From positions 1-64,000 of the forward strand of contig JAEYUQ010000010.1 of assembly GCA_023432405.1 (NCBI GenBank): a stretch of DNA of 64,000 nt, read 5' to 3'. This stretch comes from Actinomycetes bacterium. Its GTDB lineage: Bacteria > Actinomycetota > Actinomycetes > Mycobacteriales > Mycobacteriaceae. The translations under genes and the position numbers were made by a program. Positions 1 through 7,825 of the stretch are shown here, in pieces. The notes under the pieces were generated by a model that searched no databases, was not told where the DNA came from, and saw only the letters and a program-made list of their open reading frames with translations. Numbering within the stretch: position 1 is the stretch's first letter; each line of letters begins with the position of its first letter.

Positions 1-807
1 CTTTTGGGGCTGGGGGGAATCTGGAACAGTGATGCCGTGCCGGCCTCTCGACAGGCTGGTTTTGCATTGGCTGGGGTTGCGCTTTTTGCGCTCCTGGTTC
101 CCCTGTGGGGAAAAATTGAGAGGCCGCTTGTTGTATTGGGGGTACTTGGCCTGGGCATTCCGGTGCTGTGCTGGCTTCTTCCGGAGCTTGTGGGAGAGGC
201 GTTGACTCACTGGACGGGAGCGGGGCTTCTTCGTGACTCTCAGAAGTTCCTGGGACTGGCGCTGCCCGCGTATGTGGCTGCTGCGTCACGTCTGCCGCAG
301 AAATGGCCGTGGGCGGCGCTTGTTCTCACTGTCCTTCAACTTCCCGACGCCCCTCTTGCTCTGCGCCAGCTCACTCCCGTTACCGTGCAGGTTGCGCACC
401 TGGAAAGCTCTGGCCGTGACGTGTTTGACCCTCACCTCACCACCCTCATTTCTGCCCAAGATCGCGTGGTGGTCAATCCCATGACCAAGGCTTATTCGAT
501 GGTGGAGTCCGGCGAACTCACAGTAGACGGTCAAACCGTAGATCTTCCCTCTGCTCGGTTTACTCAGGCTCAGGCGGCGTGGGCGGAGGGGGATTTGGAA
601 ACACTGCGGGACCTCAACATTGGGCTTGTGGTGGACGGCGAGAAAGTTTTGGCAGATACTGGCGCTCCGGCGCGAAGTCTCACAGCTGGGCTTGTTCTCC
701 TGGGCTCGTGGCTTATGATTCCGATGGCGTTGCTGGGCGCTTGCCTGTGCCTTTCTCGAAGGCACAAATCAACTCGGCAAACTGCTCGCCAGTCTGAGTC
801 CACGTGA
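1..807 (+). CDS. Multi-pass membrane protein, C-terminal part (Rv0226c-like), cut by the window edge
   Basis: The frame is open from the first base, so only the last 268 codons are present. Hydrophobic segments lie near residues 18-38, 42-62 and 224-250, with a soluble stretch between about 105 and 220 that probably faces the outside, and a basic tail after the last segment. No catalytic motif is visible. The identification as the Rv0226c-type membrane protein rests mainly on context: the next genes are a GT4 glycosyltransferase and a methyltransferase resembling Rv0225 and Rv0224c. In mycobacteria that neighbourhood lies beside a polar-growth and mycolate-transport gene, so an envelope role is plausible but inferred. 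The 3' end overlaps the convergent glycosyltransferase gene by 95 bp. Confidence 0.6.
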   Translation, partial: LLGLGGIWNSDAVPASRQAGFALAGVALFALLVPLWGKIERPLVVLGVLGLGIPVLCWLLPELVGEALTHWTGAGLLRDSQKFLGLALPAYVAAASRLPQKWPWAALVLTVLQLPDAPLALRQLTPVTVQVAHLESSGRDVFDPHLTTLISAQDRVVVNPMTKAYSMVESGELTVDGQTVDLPSARFTQAQAAWAEGDLETLRDLNIGLVVDGEKVLADTGAPARSLTAGLVLLGSWLMIPMALLGACLCLSRRHKSTRQTARQSEST

Positions 808-1867
808 ATTGCTCGGCACGCGAGGATGCGTTGTCGCCTAGCTCGCTTCGTAACTGCGGGTGATCCAGAAGCCTTTTTACGCACGCGGTCAGCGCCGCCA
901 CACCGTCCTCGGCCAGGAGTCCTGTCTCTCCGTCAATCACCGAATCATTGAGCCCACCAGCACTGCGATACCCCACTGTAGGAACCCCATGTTGCCCAGC
1001 CTCAATCACCGCTAAACCCCAACCCTCCGTCTGGCTGGGCATAAGGTGAACTGCAGCCCTACTCAGCAAAGCGTGCTTATAGGGTTCAGATACCTGCCCG
1101 TGAAAACAAATCCGAAGATTCTCCACAGCCTCATAGCGCTGCGCATAGGCTCGCAGCTCATCCTCCCACCAGCCGGAGCCAATAATATCCAAGCTAATCT
1201 TTCGACTCTGCGCCAAAGCTGCCGAGGCTTCTATCGCGTGTTCAATTCGCTTGTGGGGAACCAGGCGCGAAAGAGTTACGAGGTGAATGGTTCCATCCTG
1301 ACGCAGCACAGGAAGGTCCTCGGGTACTGGATCTACACCGTTCCTAATGACGGTGATGGTGTCTTCCGGTACTCCTAGCTGGACCAGCTCCGCTCGGGAG
1401 TGTTCAGACACGGTGACATAGGGCGCACCACGGTTCAGGCGCGGTGAAACCTTGGATTCTATGAACCAGCCAAGTGCCCCCAAGAATTTCCCCGCCACCG
1501 GCCACTGTTCACGGTGGCAATGGTGAGTCAGCAGAATTGTTCTGCCTGGCGCCACAAGCCGAGCCCCAAAGGGAATCCCATTTTGGGTGTCTACCACAAC
1601 ATCCACCCCTCGAAGCCGCCCCAACCCCAAACGGCCTAGGGCCAGATGAAGGAGTGCTGCCGGGTACACCGTGTATTTACCGCCAGCTTTCACAAAAGTC
1701 ACTTGACGACGCCGCGTTATGCGAGGAGCGTCGGTATGGCGCGCGGATTGCACAATCACCTCATACCCACAGCTGGCCAAGTACTCTGCTACGCGCTCGA
1801 GGTAGCGCTCACTGCCACCACCTTGGGGATGCGTGGTGTCACGCCAGCACAGCAGCAGAATCTTCAT
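713..1867 (-). CDS. GT4-family glycosyltransferase (Rv0225-like)
   Basis: About 384 residues with the two-domain GT-B layout. The N-terminus has the glycine-rich GGGSERYLERVAEYL loop expected to contact donor and acceptor. The C-terminal half has the donor-binding EGWGLAVIEAG motif with the E-x7-E spacing of GT4 enzymes. Substrate is unknown; the family commonly mannosylates or glucosylates envelope lipids. The open frame extends to a GTG at 1900, but the ATG at 1867 opens with MKILLLCWRDT, which matches where relatives begin, and has GGCGGAG just upstream. The gene ends inside the convergent membrane-protein gene, so the last 31 codons are read on both strands. Confidence 0.8.
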   Translation of the reverse strand: MKILLLCWRDTTHPQGGGSERYLERVAEYLASCGYEVIVQSARHTDAPRITRRRQVTFVKAGGKYTVYPAALLHLALGRLGLGRLRGVDVVVDTQNGIPFGARLVAPGRTILLTHHCHREQWPVAGKFLGALGWFIESKVSPRLNRGAPYVTVSEHSRAELVQLGVPEDTITVIRNGVDPVPEDLPVLRQDGTIHLVTLSRLVPHKRIEHAIEASAALAQSRKISLDIIGSGWWEDELRAYAQRYEAVENLRICFHGQVSEPYKHALLSRAAVHLMPSQTEGWGLAVIEAGQHGVPTVGYRSAGGLNDSVIDGETGLLAEDGVAALTACVKRLLDHPQLRSELGDNASSRAEQFTWTQTGEQFAELICAFEKGTGKRPATPSES

Positions 1868-1948
1868 AGCTCCGCCATTGTAGCTGTGCACTTCACTCAC
1901 CGCCGTGCAGCTATCCCACAGACTTCCTAGTGCTGCTTAGCTGCTGCG

Positions 1949-2006
1949 CCGAGGCGAACCTCACGCACGGCCCCGAGGCGAACCTCACGCACGGCCCCGA
2001 GGCGAA
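1949..2006. repeat. 24-bp tandem repeat, two full copies plus a partial third
   Basis: Two identical units, CCGAGGCGAACCTCACGCAC followed by GGCC, lie at 1949-1972 and 1973-1996, and a third begins at 1997 and diverges after about 10 bases. It sits between the glycosyltransferase start and the decayed bacteriocin locus. No coding frame uses it. The remainder of 1868-2084 shows no other feature. Confidence 0.85.
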
Positions 2007-2084
2007 TCCCAGCAGTTGCGCCTAATAAGCTCCATGCATTACACCTATGCGAACCCCATGTGCTGTTTATGAAGCCGACGTGAA

Positions 2085-2414
2085 CTAGGAGTCTTCCTCT
2101 TCAGCCCGAACGGTTTTCTGTGCTTCCTGGCACAGAGCTCTATCTTGCTGATTCCCCAAGATGGAAATCCACCGCTGAGAGGCCTGGGCGCGCGCCCAGG
2201 TTCCCCCTGCCACGCAGCCTGAATCCACAAACTCGTGACCATGCACAGAAGCACTGTGGAGCTGCTCGTGCTTAAAGTTAGACCACGTTCTTCCAGCGTT
2301 AGCTCCGTAATCCCACTCACCGCCTTCTAAAGGGTGAACGTTTGTAGGTTCAACGTCTCCACCTGCGGTTGTGGCAACCACGCCTCCAGCGACGATGACT
2401 GCTGTGCAAGCCAA
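2085..2414 (-). CDS. Lactococcin-972-family bacteriocin precursor
   Basis: A 109-residue secreted peptide. A hydrophobic leader (AVIVAGGVVATTAGG) is followed by a core resembling lactococcin 972: EGGEWDYG, then WSNFKHEQLHSASVHG, then GGTWARAQAS. These match the family pattern of Trp/Gly, SNY-H, HSATV and G-W-AKA. Lactococcin 972 itself blocks septum formation by binding lipid II; that role here is inferred from homology. No ATG is available: the frame opens with TTG at 2414, or with a non-standard ATA about 24 nt further up that would restore the basic N-terminus KTITKNKAI, so the start codon may have been lost. A 29-residue polar C-terminal tail is longer than in lactococcin 972. The gene lies last in a same-strand run whose transporter and membrane partners are broken. 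Confidence 0.7.
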   Translation of the reverse strand: MACTAVIVAGGVVATTAGGDVEPTNVHPLEGGEWDYGANAGRTWSNFKHEQLHSASVHGHEFVDSGCVAGGTWARAQASQRWISILGNQQDRALCQEAQKTVRAEEEDS

Positions 2415-2457
2415 GATAATGGCTTTATTCTTTGTTATTGTTTTCCAATCTAATTAC

Positions 2458-2868
2458 TCAATCACACTGCTGAATAACCCAAGGATCATGGCTTACAACC
2501 ATCACAGCAGCACCATTTCGGGCGAGAGCGGAGAGGTGCTGAAGAATATTGCGCTCCACGGTGTCATTATCAATCAGCGCATAGTCCTAAAATAGGTAGC
2601 CAATAGACTGACGCCGATACCGCATTCGGGTTCGAGCAGAAGTGTTGCTGACATCAACTCCATCAATAAAAAGCTTCCCAGAATCAAAGTGTTCTAGGAG
2701 ACCCACACAGTTAAGGAGTGTGCTTTTCCCGCAACCCGAGTGCCCCGCCACTCCTACACATTCTCCAGCGCTCATACTGAAATTCACGTTGCTCCACAGT
2801 CTGCGACGTTGCGCACGAGTACCAACGCTCTTACTCGCGTTCCGTAGTTCCATTCTGACCGTAGACAT
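2458..2868 (-). pseudogene. Broken bacteriocin-export ABC ATPase (lactococcin 972 group)
   Basis: The first 93 codons read as an ABC ATPase with an intact Walker A loop (GHSGCGKST) and the run-up to the Q-loop (RQSIGYLF). There the expected Gln codon is TAG at 2587-2589, consistent with CAG to TAG. Reading on in the same frame gives DYALIDNDTVERNI, then directly the terminal H-loop region VMVVSHDPWVIQQCD and a stop at 2458. The ABC signature and Walker B segment are absent, so an internal in-frame deletion of roughly 80 or more residues has also occurred. The start overlaps the upstream membrane-protein remnant by 38 bp, the usual arrangement for a coupled transporter pair. Non-functional as an ATPase. 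Confidence 0.85.
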
Positions 2869-4486
2869 AGTTGGCTCTCAGACGCTGGTGGAAGATCTTA
2901 AAGACCGCATACCACACAGCTAGCACTGTTACCAGGTTAAGCAGAAGCGCTGCGAGCACTCCTCCTAGATAAACCCACACAGTGCGACCCATTGCCTGAT
3001 GGTGTTGAGCCCACACAGATCCCATGAGCGAGACGGAACGAATAAAGCTCCCTACAGAGGAATCTGATTGAAGATCTTGAAAATCGTAGTAATCCCGTCG
3101 TTTTGAGCCACAACAGCAACCAAGTTTCTGTTAAGGATAGACAAATCGTCGTCCGGCATAACAAAAACTATGGGGTCTGCGATTTCAGCCCGATTGATCC
3201 ATTCATCAATTCCAACTTCCCATGTTCGAGCCCGAGAATCTCCTGCAGGATAAGGAATTTCAGGAATACCGTCTCTTCCTCCTGCTTGTCTCATCATTGC
3301 CTTGAGGTCAGATGATGGCGAGAGATCATTTGGCACCAAGGCAAAAGACCCCATTTCCGAGTTCTTATGACCCTCGTAGGCATATTTAACAGCACCTTCA
3401 AGAGAGCTTTCAGCGGCTTGCTGGTTATAGACCATGGCATCTGATCAAGCTGTGCACCCGGAATAATGCCTTGATCTAGATATTCGGGATAGAGCAGCTT
3501 TCCTTGGGCGGAAAGATCACGTAAACGGGTTGCAAGCTGATCGCCGGACTGTGTGAGACCTTCGAGACCTCGTGCACCACTAAGAGTCATGGCGTAACTC
3601 TCTTCGGCGGAGTTCCACAGCTCGCGTTAGTTATCTTGCTTAAGCCATTCCTCAGTGTAATTAACTGCACCGATCGTTAATGAGGCCAACGCTAAACACG
3701 CTATAACTCGTGCAGCTCCAACGCTAAAGAGAACCGGATCTCCCGGAAGTTTCCCTGAAAGCAAAGAAACCACCGGCGCGCGCCGCAGCCCTGCGATGCC
3801 TACAGCTAAAGCTACAACGCAGAGAGCACGCTTCTCCATAGTCCATAACCATGGAGACGACGTACGGAATCTGCGTGTGCTCCGAGGATTACTCCAATAA
3901 TGCAAAGAATGAGACAAAAAGCTGCAAGAAGTGCCGCGAGACGCCCTAAGGTTGTACCTTCAAAGAGAAAACCCAGCCCTGAGCCTACATTGATTCATAG
4001 GAAAAACCAATGCTACTTAGATAGCTGGTGACATCTTGTGAAAAGGACTTATCACCCGTTAGTTCGATCATTTGTTGATAATCCTTATGCGGAAGATCAA
4101 CAAACTGCCGGACAGTTACCGACGTTGCCCCCCCCGGTAAACCTCTATACCCGCTCGATAACCACGTATCGAATCTGCCACCGGCACCGTAAGCGTTACG
4201 GCCAGAAGGGGAAGGTATTTCTACCACTACTGTTTCATCATTTTCTCTGGCAAGTTCAGCTAAACCAGCAAGCACTGCGTCTGGCTCAACGTCTCTTTGA
4301 GCCCAACTATCTACGTGAATGGCTGTGTTTATTCCAAGTAGCTCAGACTGTCCATAAATCACACTTGCCCAGTAAGCAAGCACCGCAGAGCACGGAAAGC
4401 ACCAACGCTAATCTAATAAGGCCAGACGCTGCTGACAGCTTTCCTTGACTGTCACTACCACCTTGCTGTTTGGTAGCAACGCTCAT
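2831..4486 (-). pseudogene. Frameshifted bacteriocin-associated 7-TM immunity-type membrane protein
   Basis: Consecutive fragments on one strand read as a single large membrane protein. The start is ATG 4486 (MSVATKQQGG). A shift near 4390-4400 leads into the extracytoplasmic segment ending at 3985. Another frame carries the TM segment LAALLAAFCLILCIIGVILG, followed by VVALAVGIAG in a third frame. An in-frame TAA lies at 3627, a shift near 3430 leads into NQQAAESSLEGAVKYAY, and another near 3050 precedes the last TM segment (LGGVLAALLLNLVTVLAVWY). At least four shifts and one nonsense codon are needed. Length and topology fit the membrane protein that accompanies lactococcin-972 bacteriocins. 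So many breaks make sequencing error an unlikely sole cause. The adjoining ATPase is broken too. Confidence 0.75.
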
Positions 4487-4729
4487 CTAGCAGAACCTGC
4501 AGAGAGCTGAAACCCGAAGGAGTAGACTTTTTTCTTGCACTATAATGCACTTTCTGACTCCTTGAATCTAAACCAACATGACGGCCGTTACACCACCCTA
4601 AACACACCATTTATTTTTTCATAGTCTGCATACTAATATTATTTCTCTTTCGAACTAACTACGATTCCTCTACAAAAAAGAGCTCACTCTTACTGTTAGG
4701 TAGCCATTCCTTGAGTTTTATCATCTCAG
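4487..4729. other. AT-rich intergenic stretch
   Basis: This 243-bp spacer is clearly richer in A and T than its surroundings and separates the decayed bacteriocin locus from the divergent methyltransferase gene. It probably holds promoters for both directions, but I see no convincing -35/-10 pair, hairpin or ORF. Confidence 0.4.
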
Positions 4730-4828
4730 GTGCCACTTGGATTTTGTTCGCTTATTCCTGAGTACCAGCATCAGCACTGGATTTTGCTATCTAGCCAATT
4801 CCCTGCCCCTCAGGATAAACTCACCAGG

Positions 4829-5785
4829 GTGAAACTCCACTCCACACCTGAAGCTTTCTCTATCTCTCCTAGGACACTCGTCCGAGGTGCTCACCGTTTT
4901 CTCGGCACCCCCCTCTCACACTCCAAATCTGCTACAGCCACTGCTGCAACACTTTCCCGATCAATCAAGCTGCTTCGTTCTTTCCCGCAAGAACAGAAGA
5001 ACCCACAGATTTTTTATAGAGGGCTTGCAGAAGATACAGCACAATTAGTCCAGAGACTTCTTCATGATTACGGCGGCAAACAACAGGGTTATGTCGGCAA
5101 ACAACAGGACACTTCTTCAGTCCGCCACCATAAGACCCCATACTCCCCGTATGAGACCACACCTCTAAAAAACAATCCTCTCCAGGGCCTTTCAGTGCTG
5201 GACGTAGGAGGCGGACCAGGCTACTTTGCGAATTCCTTTGCTTCGCGCGGAGCCTGGTACGTGGGGCTAGAACCCGATGCGGGCGAAATGTCTGCTGCCG
5301 GTATCGACCTTTCAACTGCGCTTCGTGGATCTGGAACTGCGTTGCCGTTTAAAGACAACTGCTTTGACGTGGTGTACTCCTCAAATGTTGCCGAACATAT
5401 TTCCCAGCCATGGATCATGGGAGATGAGATGATTCGGGTCACTCAACCCGCGGGGCTATGCATTCTCAGCTACACCGTCTGGCTCGGACCATTTGGTGGG
5501 CATGAAACGGGACTGTGGGAGCACTACCTCGGTGGAGAGTTTGCCCGAGACCACTACAAAAAAACACATGGGCACCCACCGAAGAATGTGTTTGGGAAGT
5601 CCTTGTTCAATGTTTCAGCAGCCCAAGGAATCCGGTGGGCACACTCAGTAGAGGAACGAGGACTAGGAAAAGTTGAACTTCTTTTCCCTCGATACCACCC
5701 GCACTGGGCTTGGTGGGTAGTTAAGGTGCCTGGTCTCCGCGAGTTTTTAACCAGCAACCTCGTTGCAGTTATCCGTAAATACTAG
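4829..5785 (+). CDS. SAM-dependent methyltransferase (Rv0224c-like)
   Basis: Class I methyltransferase. Motif I is LDVGGGPGYFANSF, followed by the acidic GLEPDAGEM strand and the SSNVAEHISQPW motif. The C-terminal half (SYTVWLGPFGGHETG, RYHPHWAWWVVKVPGLREF) is highly characteristic of the Rv0224c family, whose substrate is not known to me. Family members begin near the segment LSRSIKLLRSF; here the frame is open further upstream, with only GTG 4829 and GTG 4730 as starts and no good ribosome site at either. GTG 4829 is the last available start before the conserved region. A small internal duplication (GGKQQGYVGKQQ, from repeated GGCAAACAACAGG) lies before motif I. It groups with the GT4 and membrane protein upstream as a conserved envelope set. 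Confidence 0.85.
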   Translation: MKLHSTPEAFSISPRTLVRGAHRFLGTPLSHSKSATATAATLSRSIKLLRSFPQEQKNPQIFYRGLAEDTAQLVQRLLHDYGGKQQGYVGKQQDTSSVRHHKTPYSPYETTPLKNNPLQGLSVLDVGGGPGYFANSFASRGAWYVGLEPDAGEMSAAGIDLSTALRGSGTALPFKDNCFDVVYSSNVAEHISQPWIMGDEMIRVTQPAGLCILSYTVWLGPFGGHETGLWEHYLGGEFARDHYKKTHGHPPKNVFGKSLFNVSAAQGIRWAHSVEERGLGKVELLFPRYHPHWAWWVVKVPGLREFLTSNLVAVIRKY

Positions 5786-5809
5786 GACTTTCAGCCACAC
5801 CTCATGTGC

Positions 5810-6550
5810 TTAGGACACCTCTATCCGGAAGTACTCTAAGAGCTTCACCATAGTGTCTTGACCATCTAGGCAGGTATCTATAAGCCAGCCCTTTTCCTGT
5901 GTCCACCGAGATAGGCCACGATAGTAAAAGTACTTCTTGGAATCCTCAATAATAAAAGGAACAATTCCAGCAGCTAAACATTGCTGAAATGCTAGAAGTC
6001 TCCCCACTCGCCCATTCCCGTCCTGAAAAGGATGAATAAGCTCGAACTCAGCGTGAAAACCAATAATATCTTCCATTGAATTCTGGGATTTCCTATTATA
6101 TCCCTCAATAAGTTTTTTTATTTTTCGAGGAACTTCATCGGGGCTGCTAGTCTCTCTACCTCCCACCATATTAGGTACTCTTTTGTAGTCACCAACAGCA
6201 AACCACTCCTTATCCTCATCTTTTGTATCATGTTTGAGGATATAGTGAAGATGTTTTATCAGTTCTTCAGAGACCTGACTATTCGCATGGGTGATGCAGT
6301 AATCGAAGGCCTTAAAATGATGCACTGTTTCCAGAACATCATCAAGTGAAACCCCATCTTCCGCCGCAATTGTCCTCGTCTCATAAATCATGCGCGTCTG
6401 ATCTTCGGAAAGCCTGCTGCCCTCAATCCGGTTAGAGTTATAAGCCATGCGGACCTGAATCTCATGGTAGATTCCGCCGGAGGTTGCACAGGACTGCTCT
6501 TCCTGAAGCCTCCGAAGCAACTCACTGGACTCGTAAGAGGAATGATTCAT
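5810..6550 (-). CDS. Fic-domain protein with N-terminal inhibitory helix
   Basis: 246 residues. The complete catalytic loop HPFQDGNGRVGR lies at residues 173-184, with the histidine required for AMP (or other nucleotide) transfer onto target hydroxyl groups. An upstream SNRIEG at residues 39-44 fits the (S/T)xxxE(G/N) inhibitory motif, whose glutamate blocks productive ATP binding; its position makes this a class II Fic protein, self-regulated and needing no separate antitoxin. The ATG at 6550 is chosen over the longer frame because it starts MNHSSYESSELLRRL and has GGGGAT about 8 nt upstream. There is no partner gene; it is isolated between a methyltransferase and pseudogene remnants, so recent acquisition is possible. 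The protein target is unknown. Confidence 0.85.
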   Translation of the reverse strand: MNHSSYESSELLRRLQEEQSCATSGGIYHEIQVRMAYNSNRIEGSRLSEDQTRMIYETRTIAAEDGVSLDDVLETVHHFKAFDYCITHANSQVSEELIKHLHYILKHDTKDEDKEWFAVGDYKRVPNMVGGRETSSPDEVPRKIKKLIEGYNRKSQNSMEDIIGFHAEFELIHPFQDGNGRVGRLLAFQQCLAAGIVPFIIEDSKKYFYYRGLSRWTQEKGWLIDTCLDGQDTMVKLLEYFRIEVS

Positions 6551-7159
6551 AGTTATCCCCACGTGCGACGGTGTTTTCTCTCCCCAAATTCTACAAGAAA
6601 TCCCGAGGACGCTTTCTTCCTCGGGATGCCCTTTTACCGCGAAAACAGCGGTAGATGTCTGCCTAAAAGAGACGCCCTTGTGTGCGACCACAAGATTTTC
6701 GACTCCACAATAGACCTGGTCAGTGAAGCAAGACTTCGGTAAAAGGACGTCGTCGCTGAGCCTTCAACTCTTATACTCCACGGAGTCACCCAAGCACTGA
6801 GATGCTCTGTACCAATGCGGTGCCGAAAACCCATCCACCGCTCAGCTTCAGAGTCTCCGCTCAGTTCCCGATCTGCGCAAGAAGCCAGGAAATCAAACTC
6901 ACGGGCAATGTGGTCAGGAGGCTCATCGTGGGCGAAAGCCTCTTCGGCGTCCTTAACGCAGGAATCATTGCTGCTGCGGGTGGTGATGCTCTCGCGCTTG
7001 TAGGAGATTCCTTTGCGACGCCCGCCGCCGTCCTGGAAGCCATTCCCTTCTGCGGTCTCCTTGTTCTGGGATTCAGATGAAGAGACACCGCCAGCATTAG
7101 AGAAGCCCTTGCCTTGGTGAAAGCTCGGAGCATCGACGAGGTTCAAACCACGATGCTGA
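6551..7159. other. Stretch without a recognisable gene
   Basis: About 600 bp with competing open frames on both strands, none recognised. The plus-strand frame at 6802-7080 contains membrane-like text (VLNAGIIAAAGGDALALVGD) and reads more like a decayed coding region than chance. The minus-strand frame at 6634-7167 is polar and lacks family features. Because the next segment is a clear pseudogene, this region is most simply a graveyard of deleted genes. Confidence 0.4.
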
Positions 7160-7652
7160 TTGCACATGAGCTATCCCCCGGACCCAGGCTCAGTGGCAAC
7201 CTCTACCATCGGTGGAAACATCGCTACCAACGCCGGAGGAATGTGCTGCGTAAAGTACGGTGTCACCAGTGACTATGTGCGGAAAGCACGCAGATGGATG
7301 TGCCTGGACTCGATAGCGTGGAGGGATCCATGCTCATTATTCAGTCAGATACAGCTCAAGCAGCGACTGATCTGGAGGACTATGAAAGCATAGCGCTCAA
7401 GCACAATACAACCTCTGTGGCTCGCACTGAAGCCCCAGAAGAAGGGGAAAAACTCGTTGAGGATCGGCGCATGGTGTGCCCCTCCTACGTTCACTACTGC
7501 AAGAAATACGGCATGAGCAATGTCCTTGAAGACGTCTGTATTCCATGTTCGGAGCTCCCGGATATGTGGCTGACGTGGAGAAACTCAAGGACGCTCCGGA
7601 TCCACTCAACATCTTGAATCCGAGGCGAATGCTCTCTGCGCGCGGACGGTGA
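7160..7652 (+). pseudogene. Remnant of a FAD-linked oxidase (D-lactate/glycolate oxidase type)
   Basis: The first fragment reads PPDPGSVATSTIGGNIATN then AGGMCCVKYGVTSDYVR, the hallmark FAD-binding segment of GlcD-type FAD oxidases, and then loses the frame. A second frame resumes with LIIQSDTAQAATDLEDYESI, ARTEAPEEGEKLVEDRRM and LEDVCIPCSELPDM from the C-terminal domain. After a further shift the typical end DPLNILNPRRML is followed by TGA at 7650-7652. The N-terminal third and most of the middle are missing. A functional enzyme would be about 450-480 residues; this is under 160 codons in three frames, so it is dead. Confidence 0.85.
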
Positions 7653-7773
7653 GTCATCGGCGGGAAAAGAATCAGTACTTAACCACGCCGATTCCATGAG
7701 GGCATGATGCCAACAGCTATCAGGTGGGGGATGAACAGGTGCCGAGTGTAGACATTAAACCCCCGCACAATAA

Positions 7774-7816
7774 ATACGCCCCACCAAGCCTCATGCCTTA
7801 GCTTGGTGGGGCGTAT
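7774..7816 (-). terminator. Rho-independent terminator of pckG
   Basis: A perfect 16-bp inverted repeat (ATACGCCCCACCAAGC at 7774-7789, complement at 7801-7816) with an 11-nt loop begins 10 bp beyond the pckG stop codon. On the minus strand it is followed by TTTATT. Confidence 0.85.
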
Positions 7817-7825
7817 CAGACCCTC

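Noticed and set aside
4129..4136. Run of eight C inside the membrane-protein remnant as cause of a frameshift
   Set aside because: The reading frame passes through it without a break; the shifts lie elsewhere.
6634..7167. Open frame of 177 codons on the minus strand
   Set aside because: No family features, no ribosome site, overlapped by a better plus-strand remnant; treated as non-coding.
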